Translations under genes and position numbers: made by a program
In this document: one piece after another, positions 15,620-24,334 of the stretch
Numbering within the stretch: the first letter of the stretch is position 1
How the letters are laid out: each line of letters begins with the position of its first letter
Notes under the pieces: model-generated
Database searches by the model: none
The model's input: only the letters and a program-made list of their open reading frames with translations
What the model was told of the DNA's origin: nothing
Assembly: GCF_030689685.1 (NCBI RefSeq)
Contig: NZ_JAUYEY010000084.1
Coordinates: 1 to 56,833, forward strand
Reading direction: 5' to 3'
Source of the DNA: Polaromonas sp.
GTDB lineage: Bacteria; Pseudomonadota; Gammaproteobacteria; Burkholderiales; Burkholderiaceae_C
DNA: 56,833 nucleotides

Positions 15620-17458
15620 TCAGGCCGGGGCAACAAACTCGACCGGCACGGCGATGGCCGCCAGGCGCGCGCGCAGGCCCTGCACCAGCGCCGTGTCCAG
15701 CGGCGCAGACATGAGCACCACGGCGGACAGGCTGCCGCCACGCTCTTGCCCCTGAACCGTGACACCGGGCACATCGGCCAGCATCTCGGTGAGCTTGGTT
15801 TCAAGGGCGCGCAGGCGCAGCGCCGGCTTGTAGATTTTTCCGATGGCGGTCAGCGGCATCTCGTCAATGATGGTCACGCGTTTGGGTATGGCGGGCCGCT
15901 CATACACCTGCGGGGCGACCTCGGCCAGCAAGGTCGCCGCATCGCAGACCGCGCCGGGCTTGAGCGTGACAAACGCCACCGGCAGCTCACCGGCATAAGC
16001 GTCGGGCTCAGCCACCACCGCACACAAGGCCACCGCCGGGTGCGCCAGAAAAGCGTCTTCCACCAGGCCGGGGGCAATGTTGTGTGAGCCGCGAATAATC
16101 ACGTCCTTGGCGCGGCCCGTGATGTGGATATAACCCTGCGCATCCAGATGACCGAGATCACCCGAGACCAGCCAGGGTCCGTCGAACATGCCGGTGTTGC
16201 GCGCAGCGTCGGTGTAACCCGGGCTCACATGCGGACCGCGCACAACAAGCACACCGGTTTCGCCGGTTGCGCAGCTTTTGCCCAGCTGCGCCGCCCCGCC
16301 CTGCCAGGGCACGGCGCGCACCTCGGTATAGGCCAGGCGCAGTCCGGTCGAGCCTGGCACACGCGGGGCTGCGGCCGGCTCTATCGATACCAGCCCGGCG
16401 CACTCGGTCATGCCCAATATGTTGCGCACCGCAATACCCGTTTTGCGCTCGAACTGCGCCGCCAGCTCTGTGGGCAATGGCGAGCCACCGGTGTAGGTCA
16501 CCCGCACCGAAGAAATATCCGCATCGACCGGCAAGTTCACCAGCGTCGCCAGGATGGTGGGGACACAGGCCAGCGCCGTCACCTGCTCCCGCTCGCAGAA
16601 CTTCCAGTAGTTTTTCTGGAAATCGGGGTTGCGCATGCCGCTGAGCGTGGGCAAGACCTGGGCCCCGCCTATGGCCAGCAGGGACAGGCCGTAGACAAAG
16701 GCACCGGCCACGTGAAACAGCGGAAAACCATTGAGCTCCACCGTGTGTTCGTCAAAGCCATAAAAATAGTGGGCGAACCAACCGGTGTGCGCTTCATTGC
16801 CGTGTGTGTGTTGCGCCAGCTTGGGCGCGCCCGTGGTGCCACCGGTGTGAAAACAGGCGGCGATACGCCCAGGCGTGAGCATCGGGTCAAAAGCCAGCAC
16901 ATCGCTTTGGCGGGCCAGCACATCCTGAAACACCGGCACGCCAGGGGCGAGCTCTTCACCGACACGGATCTGCAGTACCGGCAAGGGGCGCAAAGCCAGC
17001 ACTTTTTCAATCGTGGGCCACAGCGACAACTCGCTGTTGGGCCCAAGCGCCACCAGCACTTTGGCAGCCGACGCAGCCAGCAGCGCCGCGATGTGCGCGG
17101 GCTGCAGCAGGTAGTTGATCGGACAGGCCTTGCAGGCGAGCTGCGCGCCCCAAAGCGCAAACTGCGTCTCGGGAATATTCGGTGCGAGTATGGCCACAGC
17201 ATCTTCTGGCCCGGCGCCAAGCGCGCGGAACAGATTGGCAGCGCGGTGTATCTGCGCCAGCAACTCGCGGTAGCTCACAGGCTGCGCAGGCTGCTCAAGG
17301 TCGCCGCTGGACAGGTAGCGAAAAGCATCACGGTCCGCAAAACGTTGTGCTGCGTGCGTTATCAGGCCGTAGGTGGTTTGCGCCGGAATCGCCTGGTCGT
17401 AAGGTGTGGCTTCCAGCGCCTGGATGTCGGCCAGGTTGCGAAAGGCGCGGACGCTCAT
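15620..17458 (-). CDS. Acyl-CoA synthetase (AMP-forming)
   Basis: A 612-residue ANL-superfamily adenylating enzyme. The phosphate-binding loop HTGGTTGAPKLAQHTHGN lies near residue 203, NILGMTECAGLVS is the A5-type motif, VSGDLGHLDAQGYIHITGRAKDVIIRG the hinge region, and AIGKIYKPALR carries the C-terminal catalytic Lys. The last ~60 residues extend past the usual end. It activates a carboxylic acid to its CoA thioester; given the neighbours, a phenylpropanoid or benzoate-type acid is likely. The ATG overlaps the stop of the upstream amidohydrolase gene (17455-17458), so the two are co-translated. Confidence 0.9.
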   Translation of the reverse strand: MSVRAFRNLADIQALEATPYDQAIPAQTTYGLITHAAQRFADRDAFRYLSSGDLEQPAQPVSYRELLAQIHRAANLFRALGAGPEDAVAILAPNIPETQFALWGAQLACKACPINYLLQPAHIAALLAASAAKVLVALGPNSELSLWPTIEKVLALRPLPVLQIRVGEELAPGVPVFQDVLARQSDVLAFDPMLTPGRIAACFHTGGTTGAPKLAQHTHGNEAHTGWFAHYFYGFDEHTVELNGFPLFHVAGAFVYGLSLLAIGGAQVLPTLSGMRNPDFQKNYWKFCEREQVTALACVPTILATLVNLPVDADISSVRVTYTGGSPLPTELAAQFERKTGIAVRNILGMTECAGLVSIEPAAAPRVPGSTGLRLAYTEVRAVPWQGGAAQLGKSCATGETGVLVVRGPHVSPGYTDAARNTGMFDGPWLVSGDLGHLDAQGYIHITGRAKDVIIRGSHNIAPGLVEDAFLAHPAVALCAVVAEPDAYAGELPVAFVTLKPGAVCDAATLLAEVAPQVYERPAIPKRVTIIDEMPLTAIGKIYKPALRLRALETKLTEMLADVPGVTVQGQERGGSLSAVVLMSAPLDTALVQGLRARLAAIAVPVEFVAPA

Positions 17459-18333
17459 GGGGTTGCGGCCTGGCCCAGCCCAAGCAGGCGCATCGCATTG
17501 CCTTTGAGGATGCCTGGCATCACCTCCGGCTTGAAGCCCGCGTCTTCAAAATCTTTCATCCAGCGGTCCGGCGTGATGAGCGGGTAGTCACTGCCAAACA
17601 GGACGCGGTCTTTCAGCAGCGTGTTGGCGTACTGCACCAGTTGCTTGGGAAAATACTTCGGGCTCCAGCCCGACAGGTCAATCCAGACATTGGGTTTGTG
17701 GGTTGCCACGCTGAGTGCCTCGTCCTGCCATGGAAAGCTCGGATGCGCCATGACAATCTGCATGTCGGGAAAGTCAATAGCCACATCGTCCAGATGCATG
17801 GGGTTGGAATACTCCAGCCGCAGGCCGCCGCCGCAACGCATGCCGCTGCCTATGCCGCTGTGCCCGGTGTGAAAAATGGCAGGCAGCTTGTAGGCATTGA
17901 TCACTTCGTAAATCGGCCAGGCCATCTTGTCGTAAGGGTGGAAGCCCTGCACCGTGGGATGAAACTTGAAGCCCTTCACGCCATGCTCCTCAATCAGCCG
18001 GCGCGCTTCGCGGGCCCCCATTTTTCCCTTGTGCGGGTCGATGCTGGCGAAGGCCATCATCATGTCGCTGTTGTTCTTCGCGGCCTCGGCGATTTCCTCG
18101 TTCGGGATGCGCCTGCGCCCCATCTGCGTTTCGGCATCTACCGTAAACATGACCAGTCCGATTTTTCGCTCGCGGTAATAGGCAATGGTTTCTTCAATCG
18201 TCGGCCGGCGGCTGTTTTTGAAGTACTTGTCGGCCGCGCGGTCGTACTCCTCACCATAGTTGTCGAACGGGTTCCAGCAGCTCACTTCAGCGTGGGTGTG
18301 GATATCAATGGCAATGAGGTTTTTGTAATCCAT
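17455..18333 (-). CDS. Amidohydrolase-family enzyme, probable aryl-beta-ketoacyl-CoA hydrolase
   Basis: A 292-residue amidohydrolase-2 (ACMSD-like) TIM barrel. Metal ligands are visible: IDIHTHAE (HxH, about residues 11-13), GFKFHPT, IFHTGHSG, VMAHPSFPW and the late FGSDYP with the catalytic Asp. Homologues beside hydroxycinnamoyl-CoA genes (for example in Rhodopseudomonas) hydrolyse 4-hydroxyphenyl-beta-ketoacyl-CoA, releasing the aromatic acid after side-chain oxidation. The placement here, divergent from an enoyl-CoA hydratase and a feruloyl-CoA synthase, supports that role. It is first in a two-gene operon with the acyl-CoA synthetase. Decarboxylase activity on a benzoate-type acid is an alternative. 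Confidence 0.82.
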   Translation of the reverse strand: MDYKNLIAIDIHTHAEVSCWNPFDNYGEEYDRAADKYFKNSRRPTIEETIAYYRERKIGLVMFTVDAETQMGRRRIPNEEIAEAAKNNSDMMMAFASIDPHKGKMGAREARRLIEEHGVKGFKFHPTVQGFHPYDKMAWPIYEVINAYKLPAIFHTGHSGIGSGMRCGGGLRLEYSNPMHLDDVAIDFPDMQIVMAHPSFPWQDEALSVATHKPNVWIDLSGWSPKYFPKQLVQYANTLLKDRVLFGSDYPLITPDRWMKDFEDAGFKPEVMPGILKGNAMRLLGLGQAATP

Positions 18334-18459
18334 GCTGGTCTCCTGGCGCGACCGGATGGCGGTCGGTCAACTGCGGGTTAATACTGATAAATCAGCTTTG
18401 AATTCGATTAAATTGATTATTATTTATAACAATAATTCACTCACTTTGCAAACCTGACC
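18334..18459. promoter_or_regulatory. Divergent promoter region of the ferulate cluster
   Basis: This 126-bp divergent spacer is very A/T-rich between 18380 and 18435 against a G+C-rich background. It contains GATTATTATTTATAACAATA (18413-18432), whose TTATT and AATAA arms form a small dyad, plus TTAAATTGATT. It should hold both promoters and an operator, plausibly for the MarR regulator encoded at the end of the cluster. This is inference from layout. Confidence 0.45.
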
Positions 18460-19254
18460 ATGACCCAAAAAAAACCCAACAAAGACATCCAGCTTGAGTT
18501 TGCCGGCAAACACCAGGAGATTGCCGTGGTGCGCCTGAGCCGTCCGGCCAAACGCAACGCCCTCAACGACGCGCTGATCCTGGCGCTGCGTGAGCTGTTC
18601 GAAAACATGCCTGCCAGCGTGCGCGCGGCAGTGATTCACGGCGAAGGCACACACTTCTGTGCCGGACTGGACCTCGGCGAATTGCAGGAGCGCGACGCCG
18701 GCCAGGGCATGCACCACTCGCGCATGTGGCACGCAGCACTTGAACGTGTGCAGTACGGCCCGGTGCCGGTGATTGCCGCCTTGCACGGTGCTGTGGTTGG
18801 TGGTGGCCTGGAGCTGGCCAGTGCCTGCCATATCCGTGTGGCCGACACGTCGGCGTTTTATGCGCTGCCCGAAGGCTCGCGCGGCATTTTTGTCGGCGGC
18901 GGCGGCTCTGTGCGTATTCCCAAACTGATTGGTGTGGCCCGCATGACCGACATGATGCTGACCGGCCGCGTATATAACGCCGAGGACGGAGAACGTGCCG
19001 GTTTTGCGCAATACCTGGTGCCGGAAGGCCAGGCTTTTGACAAAGCCCTGGCCCTGGCCCAGCGCGTGGCCGACAACGCGCCACTGACCAACTACGCACT
19101 GATGCACGCGCTGCCGCGTATTGCCGAGCAACCCGCCGATCAAGGCTTCTTCACCGAAGCCTTGATGGCAGCGATTGTGCAGAATGCGCCCGAAGCCAAA
19201 ACCCGGGTCAAGGCCTTTCTGGAAGGCAAAGCCGGCAAAGTCAGTAAAAGCTGA
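18460..19254 (+). CDS. Enoyl-CoA hydratase/isomerase, probable hydroxycinnamoyl-CoA hydratase
   Basis: A 264-residue crotonase-fold protein: VVRLSRPAKRNALNDALI near residue 24, oxyanion-hole CAGLDLGEL (about 67) and ALHGAVVGGGLELASACHIRVAD (about 107), and ALPEGSRGIFVGGGGSVRIPKLIG. Next to feruloyl-CoA synthase it most likely hydrates feruloyl- or coumaroyl-CoA. Whether it also performs retro-aldol cleavage to vanillin, as classical Ech does, or only hydrates for a beta-oxidation-like route cannot be decided from sequence. It is the first gene of the rightward arm. Confidence 0.87.
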   Translation: MTQKKPNKDIQLEFAGKHQEIAVVRLSRPAKRNALNDALILALRELFENMPASVRAAVIHGEGTHFCAGLDLGELQERDAGQGMHHSRMWHAALERVQYGPVPVIAALHGAVVGGGLELASACHIRVADTSAFYALPEGSRGIFVGGGGSVRIPKLIGVARMTDMMLTGRVYNAEDGERAGFAQYLVPEGQAFDKALALAQRVADNAPLTNYALMHALPRIAEQPADQGFFTEALMAAIVQNAPEAKTRVKAFLEGKAGKVSKS

Positions 19255-19279
19255 TGCCCCGCACTGTACAAAAAATAGC

Positions 19280-21163
19280 ATGCGCGAGACAAACCCCACC
19301 CCCAGCTACCGGCCCTTGACCTTTGGCGTCACGCGTGTCGTGGTGCGGGACGGCCAACAAGGCACGCAGTACCTGTCGGCGGACCAGCCGCTGGGCAACT
19401 ACGCACACCGCATCACCGACCGACTGGTCCATTGGGCGCAGCATGCGCCGGACCGCAGCTTCATGGCCAGGCGCAAAAAAAATGCCGACGGCAGCTCCGG
19501 CGACTGGCAACACATCAGCTACGCGCAAGCGCTGTCCAGCGCGCGCAATATCGGACAGGCCTTGCTGGACCGCAGCCTGAATGCCGAGCGCCCCGTCGCG
19601 ATTCTCAGTGAAAACGACCTCGAGCACGCCCTGCTGGCGCTGGGTTGTATTTACGCTGGCGTGCCGTATTGCCCGGTTTCGCCGGCCTATTCGACGGTGA
19701 GCCAGGACTATGACAAGCTGCGCCATGTGCTGGCCACGCTGACGCCGGGCCTGGTGTTTGCCAGCGATGCCAGGCGCTATGGCAAAGCGATTGCGGCTAC
19801 CGTCGGGGCCGATGTCGAAGTTGCTATTAATTCAATAGCTCACAACGCCCTCCCCCAAAGGGCTAGCACCCGATTTGATCAACTTGTTTCAACCCAGGCG
19901 ACAGCAGCCGTGGATGCCGCCATGCAGGCCACTGGGCCCGACACCATCGTCAAGTTCCTGTTCACCTCCGGCTCAACCAAACTCCCCAAGGCGGTCATCA
20001 ACACGCAGCGCATGTGGTGCGCCAACCAGCAGCAGATGCGCCAGTCGATGCCGGTGCTGGCCGAAGACCCGCTGGTGCTGGTTGACTGGCTGCCCTGGAA
20101 CCACACCTTCGGCGGCAACCACAACGTCGGCATGACGATTTACAACGGCGGCACGTTGTACATCGACGACGGCAAGCCAACGCCGACGCTGATGGGCGAG
20201 ACCTTGCGCAACCTGCGCGAGATTGCGCCGACGGTTTATTTCAATGTGCCCACCGGTTTCGAGGCGATTGCCAACGCCATGAAAACCGACGACGCCTTGC
20301 GCAAAAACCTACTTTCACGCGTCAGGATGTTTTTTTACGCCGGCGCTGCGCTGGCCCAACCGGTCTGGGACGCCCTGCATGAAAGCCAGGAGCGCGAAGT
20401 CGGCGAGCGCATTGTCATGGGCACCGGCCTGGGCATGACCGAGTCTTCCCCTTTTGCAATTTTTGTCACCAACCCGAACGTCAAGGCCGGCTACCTCGGG
20501 GTGCCCACACCCGGCCTGGAGCTCAAACTGGTGCCCGTTGATGGCAAGACCGAGGTGCGTTACAAGGGCCCCAACATCGCGCCGGGTTACTGGCGCAATG
20601 CGGACGCCACCACCGAGTCTTTTGACGAGGAAGGTTTTTTCTCAACCGGCGATGCGGTGTTGTGGATAGACCCGGACGACCCGCACCAGGGGCTGCGCTT
20701 TGACGGCCGCATCGCCGAAGACTTCAAACTTGCCACCGGCACGTTTGTCAGTGTTGGCCCGCTGCGCGCAAAAATCATCGCCGCCGGTGCGCCCTACGTG
20801 CAGGACGCCGTCATCACCGGCTTGAACCTCAAGGAGGTCGGTGCTCTGATCTTCCCGACCCAGATGGTGCGCAAACTGGCGGCTCTGCCCGACAACGCCC
20901 CGATGCCGCAGGTGCTAGCAAGCGCGCCGGTGCAAGCGCACTTCCAGAAGGTGGTCAACACACTTGCCCAGCACGCCACAGGCAGCGCCAGCCACGTGGC
21001 GCGGTTGTATCTGATGGCCGAACCGCCGTCGATTGACAAAGGCGAGGTAACCGACAAGGGCTCCATCAATCAACGCGCCGTGCTGAAACACCGCGGGGCT
21101 CTTGCCGATGCGATGCACAAGGGCACGCAAGCCTTCACCATCACGCCGCAGGAGCAAACATGA
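19280..21163 (+). CDS. fcs: Feruloyl-CoA synthase
   Basis: A 627-residue AMP-forming ligase of the feruloyl-CoA synthase type: N-terminal RPLTFGVTRVVVRDGQQGT, phosphate loop LFTSGSTKLPKAVINTQR (about 232), WLPWNHTFGGNHNVGM, GTGLGMTESSP, NIAPGYWRN and FDGRIAEDFKLATGTFVSVG are diagnostic. It activates ferulate/coumarate with ATP and CoA. ATG 19280 gives the family N-terminus; the frame is open further upstream but overlaps the hydratase gene. Residues about 181-196 are encoded by a dispersed-repeat copy (19820-19866), an in-frame insertion in a poorly conserved region. The 3' end overlaps the ATG of a deleted dehydrogenase gene at 21160. Confidence 0.93.
   Translation: MRETNPTPSYRPLTFGVTRVVVRDGQQGTQYLSADQPLGNYAHRITDRLVHWAQHAPDRSFMARRKKNADGSSGDWQHISYAQALSSARNIGQALLDRSLNAERPVAILSENDLEHALLALGCIYAGVPYCPVSPAYSTVSQDYDKLRHVLATLTPGLVFASDARRYGKAIAATVGADVEVAINSIAHNALPQRASTRFDQLVSTQATAAVDAAMQATGPDTIVKFLFTSGSTKLPKAVINTQRMWCANQQQMRQSMPVLAEDPLVLVDWLPWNHTFGGNHNVGMTIYNGGTLYIDDGKPTPTLMGETLRNLREIAPTVYFNVPTGFEAIANAMKTDDALRKNLLSRVRMFFYAGAALAQPVWDALHESQEREVGERIVMGTGLGMTESSPFAIFVTNPNVKAGYLGVPTPGLELKLVPVDGKTEVRYKGPNIAPGYWRNADATTESFDEEGFFSTGDAVLWIDPDDPHQGLRFDGRIAEDFKLATGTFVSVGPLRAKIIAAGAPYVQDAVITGLNLKEVGALIFPTQMVRKLAALPDNAPMPQVLASAPVQAHFQKVVNTLAQHATGSASHVARLYLMAEPPSIDKGEVTDKGSINQRAVLKHRGALADAMHKGTQAFTITPQEQT
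19820..19866 (+). repeat. Dispersed repeat copy inside fcs, in frame
   Basis: GTTGCTATTAATTCAATAGC is the palindromic half of the bipartite repeat, followed by the other half around CGCCCTCCCCCAAAGGGCTA. It is translated as VAINSIAHNALPQRAS within feruloyl-CoA synthase. Confidence 0.7.
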
Positions 21164-21246
21164 CCATCAGCGGACAGCGTGCGCTGGTCCATCTCCATGG
21201 CGAAGTCATACGCCTGGACAGCGCGCTGCGCAGGGCGCCGCGCTAA
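21160..21246 (+). pseudogene. Deletion scar of a short-chain dehydrogenase (3-hydroxyacyl-CoA dehydrogenase type)
   Basis: A 28-codon frame overlapping the fcs stop (ATGA). It reads MTISGQRALV, the usual beginning of an SDR just before the TGGASGLG cofactor motif, joined directly to HLHGEVIRLDSALRRAPR, the usual extreme C-terminus of the same SDR type (NGEVIRLDGALRMAPR-like). The ~240 residues between are missing and the reading frame is kept. I infer an internal deletion of the dehydrogenase that would oxidise the beta-hydroxyacyl-CoA made by the neighbouring hydratase. The remaining peptide cannot be an enzyme. Confidence 0.75.
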
Positions 21247-21313
21247 AGTGCTGCCGCAGCCTCAAGATTTTCACGTCAATTTTTGAATTCATCCACCATC
21301 AGGAGACAACACC

Positions 21314-22306
21314 ATGACCACACGCCGCCACTTCGTTCATTCCGCCAGCGCCTTTGCCGCGTTTGGTGCGCTTTCACCCTTGATCGCCCGAGCGCAGGCG
21401 CTCGACCAAGTCAAGATCATCAACGGCTTTCCAGCGGGGGGGACAGCCGACGCCACCAGCCGGCGCGTCGGCGAGCAGTTGCGCGGCAGCCGCTACACCT
21501 CGAATGCCGCCGTGGTGGAAAACAAACCCGGGGCGGGCGGGCGCATTGCCTGCGAAACGGTGAAGAACGCCGCACCGGACGGACGCACTCTGCTGCTCAC
21601 GCCTTTTTCCTGCACCGCGGTCTACCCACACATTTACACCAAGCTCAGCTACGACCCCTTCAAGGACCTGATGCCCGTCTCCATTGCGGCGGTCATGCAC
21701 CACGGCCTGGCGGTCGGCCCCCTGGTTCCGTCCTCGGTCAGGACGGTCAAGGACTATGTGGCCTGGTGCAAAGCCAACCCGAACCAGGCCAGTTACGGCT
21801 CGCCAGCGGCCGGTTCGCTGCCGCATTTTCTGGGCGCGCTGCTTGGCAGCTACAGCGGCGTGGCGCTGACCCATGTGCCCTACCGCGGCTCGATACCGGG
21901 CGTGGCTGATCTGGTCGGTGGCCAACTGGCCTCCATGTTCACGCCCAGCGGTGATTTCCTGGCCAACCACAAAGCCGGAAAAATTCGCATGATCGCCACG
22001 TCTGGCCCGGCGCGCTCCCCGTTCTCCCCTGAGGTACCGACCTTCGCCGAGCAGGGGTTTTCCGAGCTGACAACAGAAGAGTGGTTCGGCTTTTATGCGC
22101 CGGCCAAAACCCCCGACACCGTGATTGACAACGCCAACGCAGCCATCAACGCGGCACTGAAAATCCCCACGGTCATCAGTGGCCTGGCCACCTTCGGCCT
22201 GGTGCCGGCAGGCTCCACCGTACGCGAAATGGACAGAAGCCAGCGCGAGGCTTACTTCCGCTGGGGCCCGCTGGTCAAGCACATCGGCTTTACCGGCATG
22301 TCCTGA
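21314..22306 (+). CDS. Bug-family (tripartite tricarboxylate transporter) substrate-binding protein
   Basis: A 330-residue periplasmic binding protein. An N-terminal TRRHFVHSASAFAAFGALSP segment ending ARAQA is a Tat-like or Sec signal peptide. The mature part shows the Bug signatures VKIINGFPAGGTADATSRRVGEQL, VENKPGAGGRIACETVKNAAPDG and HVPYRGSIPGVADLVGGQLASMF. Bug proteins bind carboxylates, including aromatic acids, and often occur as orphans without membrane partners, as here. Position behind fcs suggests a hydroxycinnamate or benzoate ligand. GGAGA lies about seven bases before the ATG. Confidence 0.92.
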   Translation: MTTRRHFVHSASAFAAFGALSPLIARAQALDQVKIINGFPAGGTADATSRRVGEQLRGSRYTSNAAVVENKPGAGGRIACETVKNAAPDGRTLLLTPFSCTAVYPHIYTKLSYDPFKDLMPVSIAAVMHHGLAVGPLVPSSVRTVKDYVAWCKANPNQASYGSPAAGSLPHFLGALLGSYSGVALTHVPYRGSIPGVADLVGGQLASMFTPSGDFLANHKAGKIRMIATSGPARSPFSPEVPTFAEQGFSELTTEEWFGFYAPAKTPDTVIDNANAAINAALKIPTVISGLATFGLVPAGSTVREMDRSQREAYFRWGPLVKHIGFTGMS

Positions 22307-22425
22307 CTTCCAAGCTGCAAACCGGGAAGGCTCACTGCCGTGGCGGCTTTGCCTTGCGCAATCGCCACGCGGCTCCCGACACGCTGATATACAGTCACCA
22401 CACCCCCCTCAGCACAATTCAGCCC

Positions 22426-22905
22426 GTGAGCGCCCGAGACCTTCCCAAACCATCACGCACAGCACCAACCGTCGCCGTGGAGGACGTTGACACCCGCTAC
22501 CTAGAAAGCCTGCTGGGCTACAACGCGCGCCGCGCCGCGCTGGCGGTCATTGAGGTGTTCCTCGAACGCATGGCACCTTATGATCTGCGACCAGTGGACT
22601 TCTCGGTGATGTCGCTGATCACGCACAACCCAGGCATTACATCGCGCCAACTTTGCGCGGCGCTGAGCATCCAGCCGCCCAACTTGGTGGCCATGATCAA
22701 TGCGCTGGAGCAGCGCGAGCTGATCGTTCGCAAACCGCATCCGCACGATGGTCGGGCCGTTGGTCTGCACCTGACGCTGACCGGCCAAAAGCTGATGCAT
22801 GACGCCGAACGCACGGCGCTGAAGCTTGAATTGGACGCCACCAAACGACTGACGGGCGCAGAACGCAAAACCCTGATGCAACTGCTGCAAAAAGTGTATC
22901 TGTAA
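22426..22905 (+). CDS. MarR-family regulator of the ferulate cluster
   Basis: A 159-residue winged-helix protein: YLESLLGYNARRAALAVIEVFLERM, DFSVMSLITHNPGITSRQLCAALSIQPPNLVAMINALEQRELI (recognition helix), and the wing RKPHPHDGRAVGLHLTLTGQKL. It resembles regulators of hydroxycinnamate catabolism (CouR/FerR type) that release DNA upon binding the CoA thioester. I chose GTG 22426; a TTG at 22354 in the same frame is an alternative that would add 24 residues of low-complexity sequence. Probable operators are in the 18334-18459 spacer or just upstream of the gene itself. Confidence 0.85.
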   Translation: MSARDLPKPSRTAPTVAVEDVDTRYLESLLGYNARRAALAVIEVFLERMAPYDLRPVDFSVMSLITHNPGITSRQLCAALSIQPPNLVAMINALEQRELIVRKPHPHDGRAVGLHLTLTGQKLMHDAERTALKLELDATKRLTGAERKTLMQLLQKVYL

Positions 22906-22982
22906 CCCCCAGAGACACGCTGTGCGATGGATATCCACCAAGGAGGGGCTGAGGCCTACCCCATTCCGCCTAACTTTTCAAG

Positions 22983-23043
22983 CCTTTTTGGCTGCGAGGC
23001 TACACCCTGCGGGCGCGCGCAGCTATAAAACTAGTAGCAGCAC
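22983..23043 (+). repeat. Dispersed bipartite repeat copy
   Basis: GGCTGCGAGGCTACACCCTG, then GCAGCTATAAAACTAGTAGC: both halves present in the spacer before the HxlR regulator. Confidence 0.65.
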
Positions 23044-23121
23044 CAAATATCCGCTATATTTCGCTTCAAGCGCGTGCTTACCGATAAACTGTGACAAAAA
23101 CGTGACCAGGAGATGTCCCCC

Positions 23122-23448
23122 ATGAGTGCCAAAGAAAATGCCGCCGTCGGCCAACTTTTTGAACTGCTTGAAGCGCGTTACGCCTTGCGCGTGTTGTGGG
23201 CACTCAAGGATGGCCACCCGCAGACTTTCAGGCTGCTGCAAGACAGCATTGGCAACATCACCCCCAACACATTGAACACCCGCATCAAAGAGCTGCGCGC
23301 AGCCGGCCTGATGGGTCACGGCAGCGAAGGCTACACCGTCACGGCCATGGGCACCGACCTGCTCAAGCGTCTCAATGACATGCAGGCCTTTGCTGGCAAA
23401 TGGGCTGTCAGCCAGGTCAAAGCCGCCGGCATGGTCAAGAAAAAATAG
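23122..23448 (+). CDS. HxlR/winged-helix-type transcriptional regulator
   Basis: A 108-residue winged-helix protein: FELLEARYALRVLWALKDGHPQTFRLLQDSIGNITPNTLNTRIKELRAAGLMGHGSEGYTVTAMG matches the HxlR pattern of a DNA-binding domain with little else. The effector is unknown. Two ATGs are possible: at 23113 AGGAG directly abuts the start, whereas at 23122 the same AGGAG has a nine-base spacing, so 23122 is preferred. A rho-independent terminator follows at 23471. Confidence 0.8.
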   Translation: MSAKENAAVGQLFELLEARYALRVLWALKDGHPQTFRLLQDSIGNITPNTLNTRIKELRAAGLMGHGSEGYTVTAMGTDLLKRLNDMQAFAGKWAVSQVKAAGMVKKK

Positions 23449-23470
23449 CCCTCGCCCGCTTGCCCCGCAC

Positions 23471-23494
23471 AGACAGGCCTTGCGCCTGTCTTTT
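23471..23494 (+). terminator. Rho-independent terminator after the HxlR-type gene
   Basis: AGACAGGC (23471-23478) pairs with GCCTGTCT (23484-23491) around a five-base loop, followed by a T run. It separates the regulator from the heat-shock operon. Confidence 0.8.
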
Positions 23495-23673
23495 CATTTG
23501 CGGCCGACTTTCCTTCTGCCGCTCCAGCTCCCAGGGCAATTTTTGCGGATAAAATTCTGCTCCCACCCTTTCGCAGCCTGCGTAGATTGCTCCTTATTTC
23601 ATAGCGAACAAGGCCCACCCGGCGCGGCGCCCCGGAAGCGCGCGGCATTCTGTCCCAGGGTGCAATCCCTTGT

Positions 23674-23700
23674 CTTGAAAAGGGATTTGCCGCCCTCAGT
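23674..23700 (+). promoter_or_regulatory. Candidate sigma-32 promoter upstream of grpE
   Basis: CTTGAAA (23674-23680) matches the heat-shock -35 consensus; 12 bases later CCCTCAGT (23693-23700) partly matches the -10. The site is 39 bases before the grpE ATG. The short spacer makes the call moderate. Confidence 0.5.
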
Positions 23701-23738
23701 TAACCCACTTGTCCTTCTGAAGAACTGCAATCCGACCC

Positions 23739-24311
23739 ATGTCCGACAACACCCCACCCGAACAAAATCAAGACCTGAGCGGCGAGCCCAGCCCGGAAGA
23801 GCTGGAAGCCGCCCAGGCCGCCAACGAAGCCGATGCCCTGAGCGCTGCCCAGGCAGAGGTGGTCGTGCTGCAGGCCAAAAACACCGAGCTGGCCGACAGC
23901 TATCTGCGCGCCAAGGCCGAGGTTGAAAACGCCCGCCGCCGCGCCGACGATGAAGTCGCCAAGGCCCGCAAATTCGCCGTCGAAAGTTTTGCCGAAAGCC
24001 TGCTGCCGGTCACCGACAGCCTGGAAGCCGGCTTGCTGCAGACCGAGGCCACCGCCGCACAGATCCGCGAAGGCACCGAAGCCACGCTCAAGCAGCTCAA
24101 GAGTGCGCTGGAGCGCAACAAGGTGGTGGAGATCAAGCCCGAGCCCGGCGCCAGGTTCGACCCGCACCAGCACCAGGCTATCAGCATGGTGCCGCTGCCG
24201 CCCGAGTCCACCCAGGAGGCCAACACCGTGGTCGGCGTGCTGCAAAAAGGCTACCTGATTGCCGACCGCGTGCTGCGGCCCGCGCTGGTCACCGTGGCGG
24301 CCCCCAAATAA
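23739..24311 (+). CDS. grpE: Nucleotide exchange factor GrpE
   Basis: A 190-residue GrpE. An acidic, Glu/Ala-rich N-terminus leads into a long coiled coil ([31 protein letters not shown]), followed by [21 protein letters not shown] and the C-terminal beta domain with HQAISMVP and [23 protein letters not shown]. It accelerates ADP release from DnaK. It is the first gene of the grpE-dnaK-dnaJ series. Confidence 0.97.
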   Translation: MSDNTPPEQNQDLSGEPSPEELEAAQAANEADALSAAQAEVVVLQAKNTELADSYLRAKAEVENARRRADDEVAKARKFAVESFAESLLPVTDSLEAGLLQTEATAAQIREGTEATLKQLKSALERNKVVEIKPEPGARFDPHQHQAISMVPLPPESTQEANTVVGVLQKGYLIADRVLRPALVTVAAPK

Positions 24312-24334
24312 ACGGCCTGATTGGCGATGTCGCA

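Noticed and set aside
16124..17587. 487-codon open frame on the plus strand
   Set aside because: Antisense to the acyl-CoA synthetase, which has all ANL motifs; no recognisable domain.
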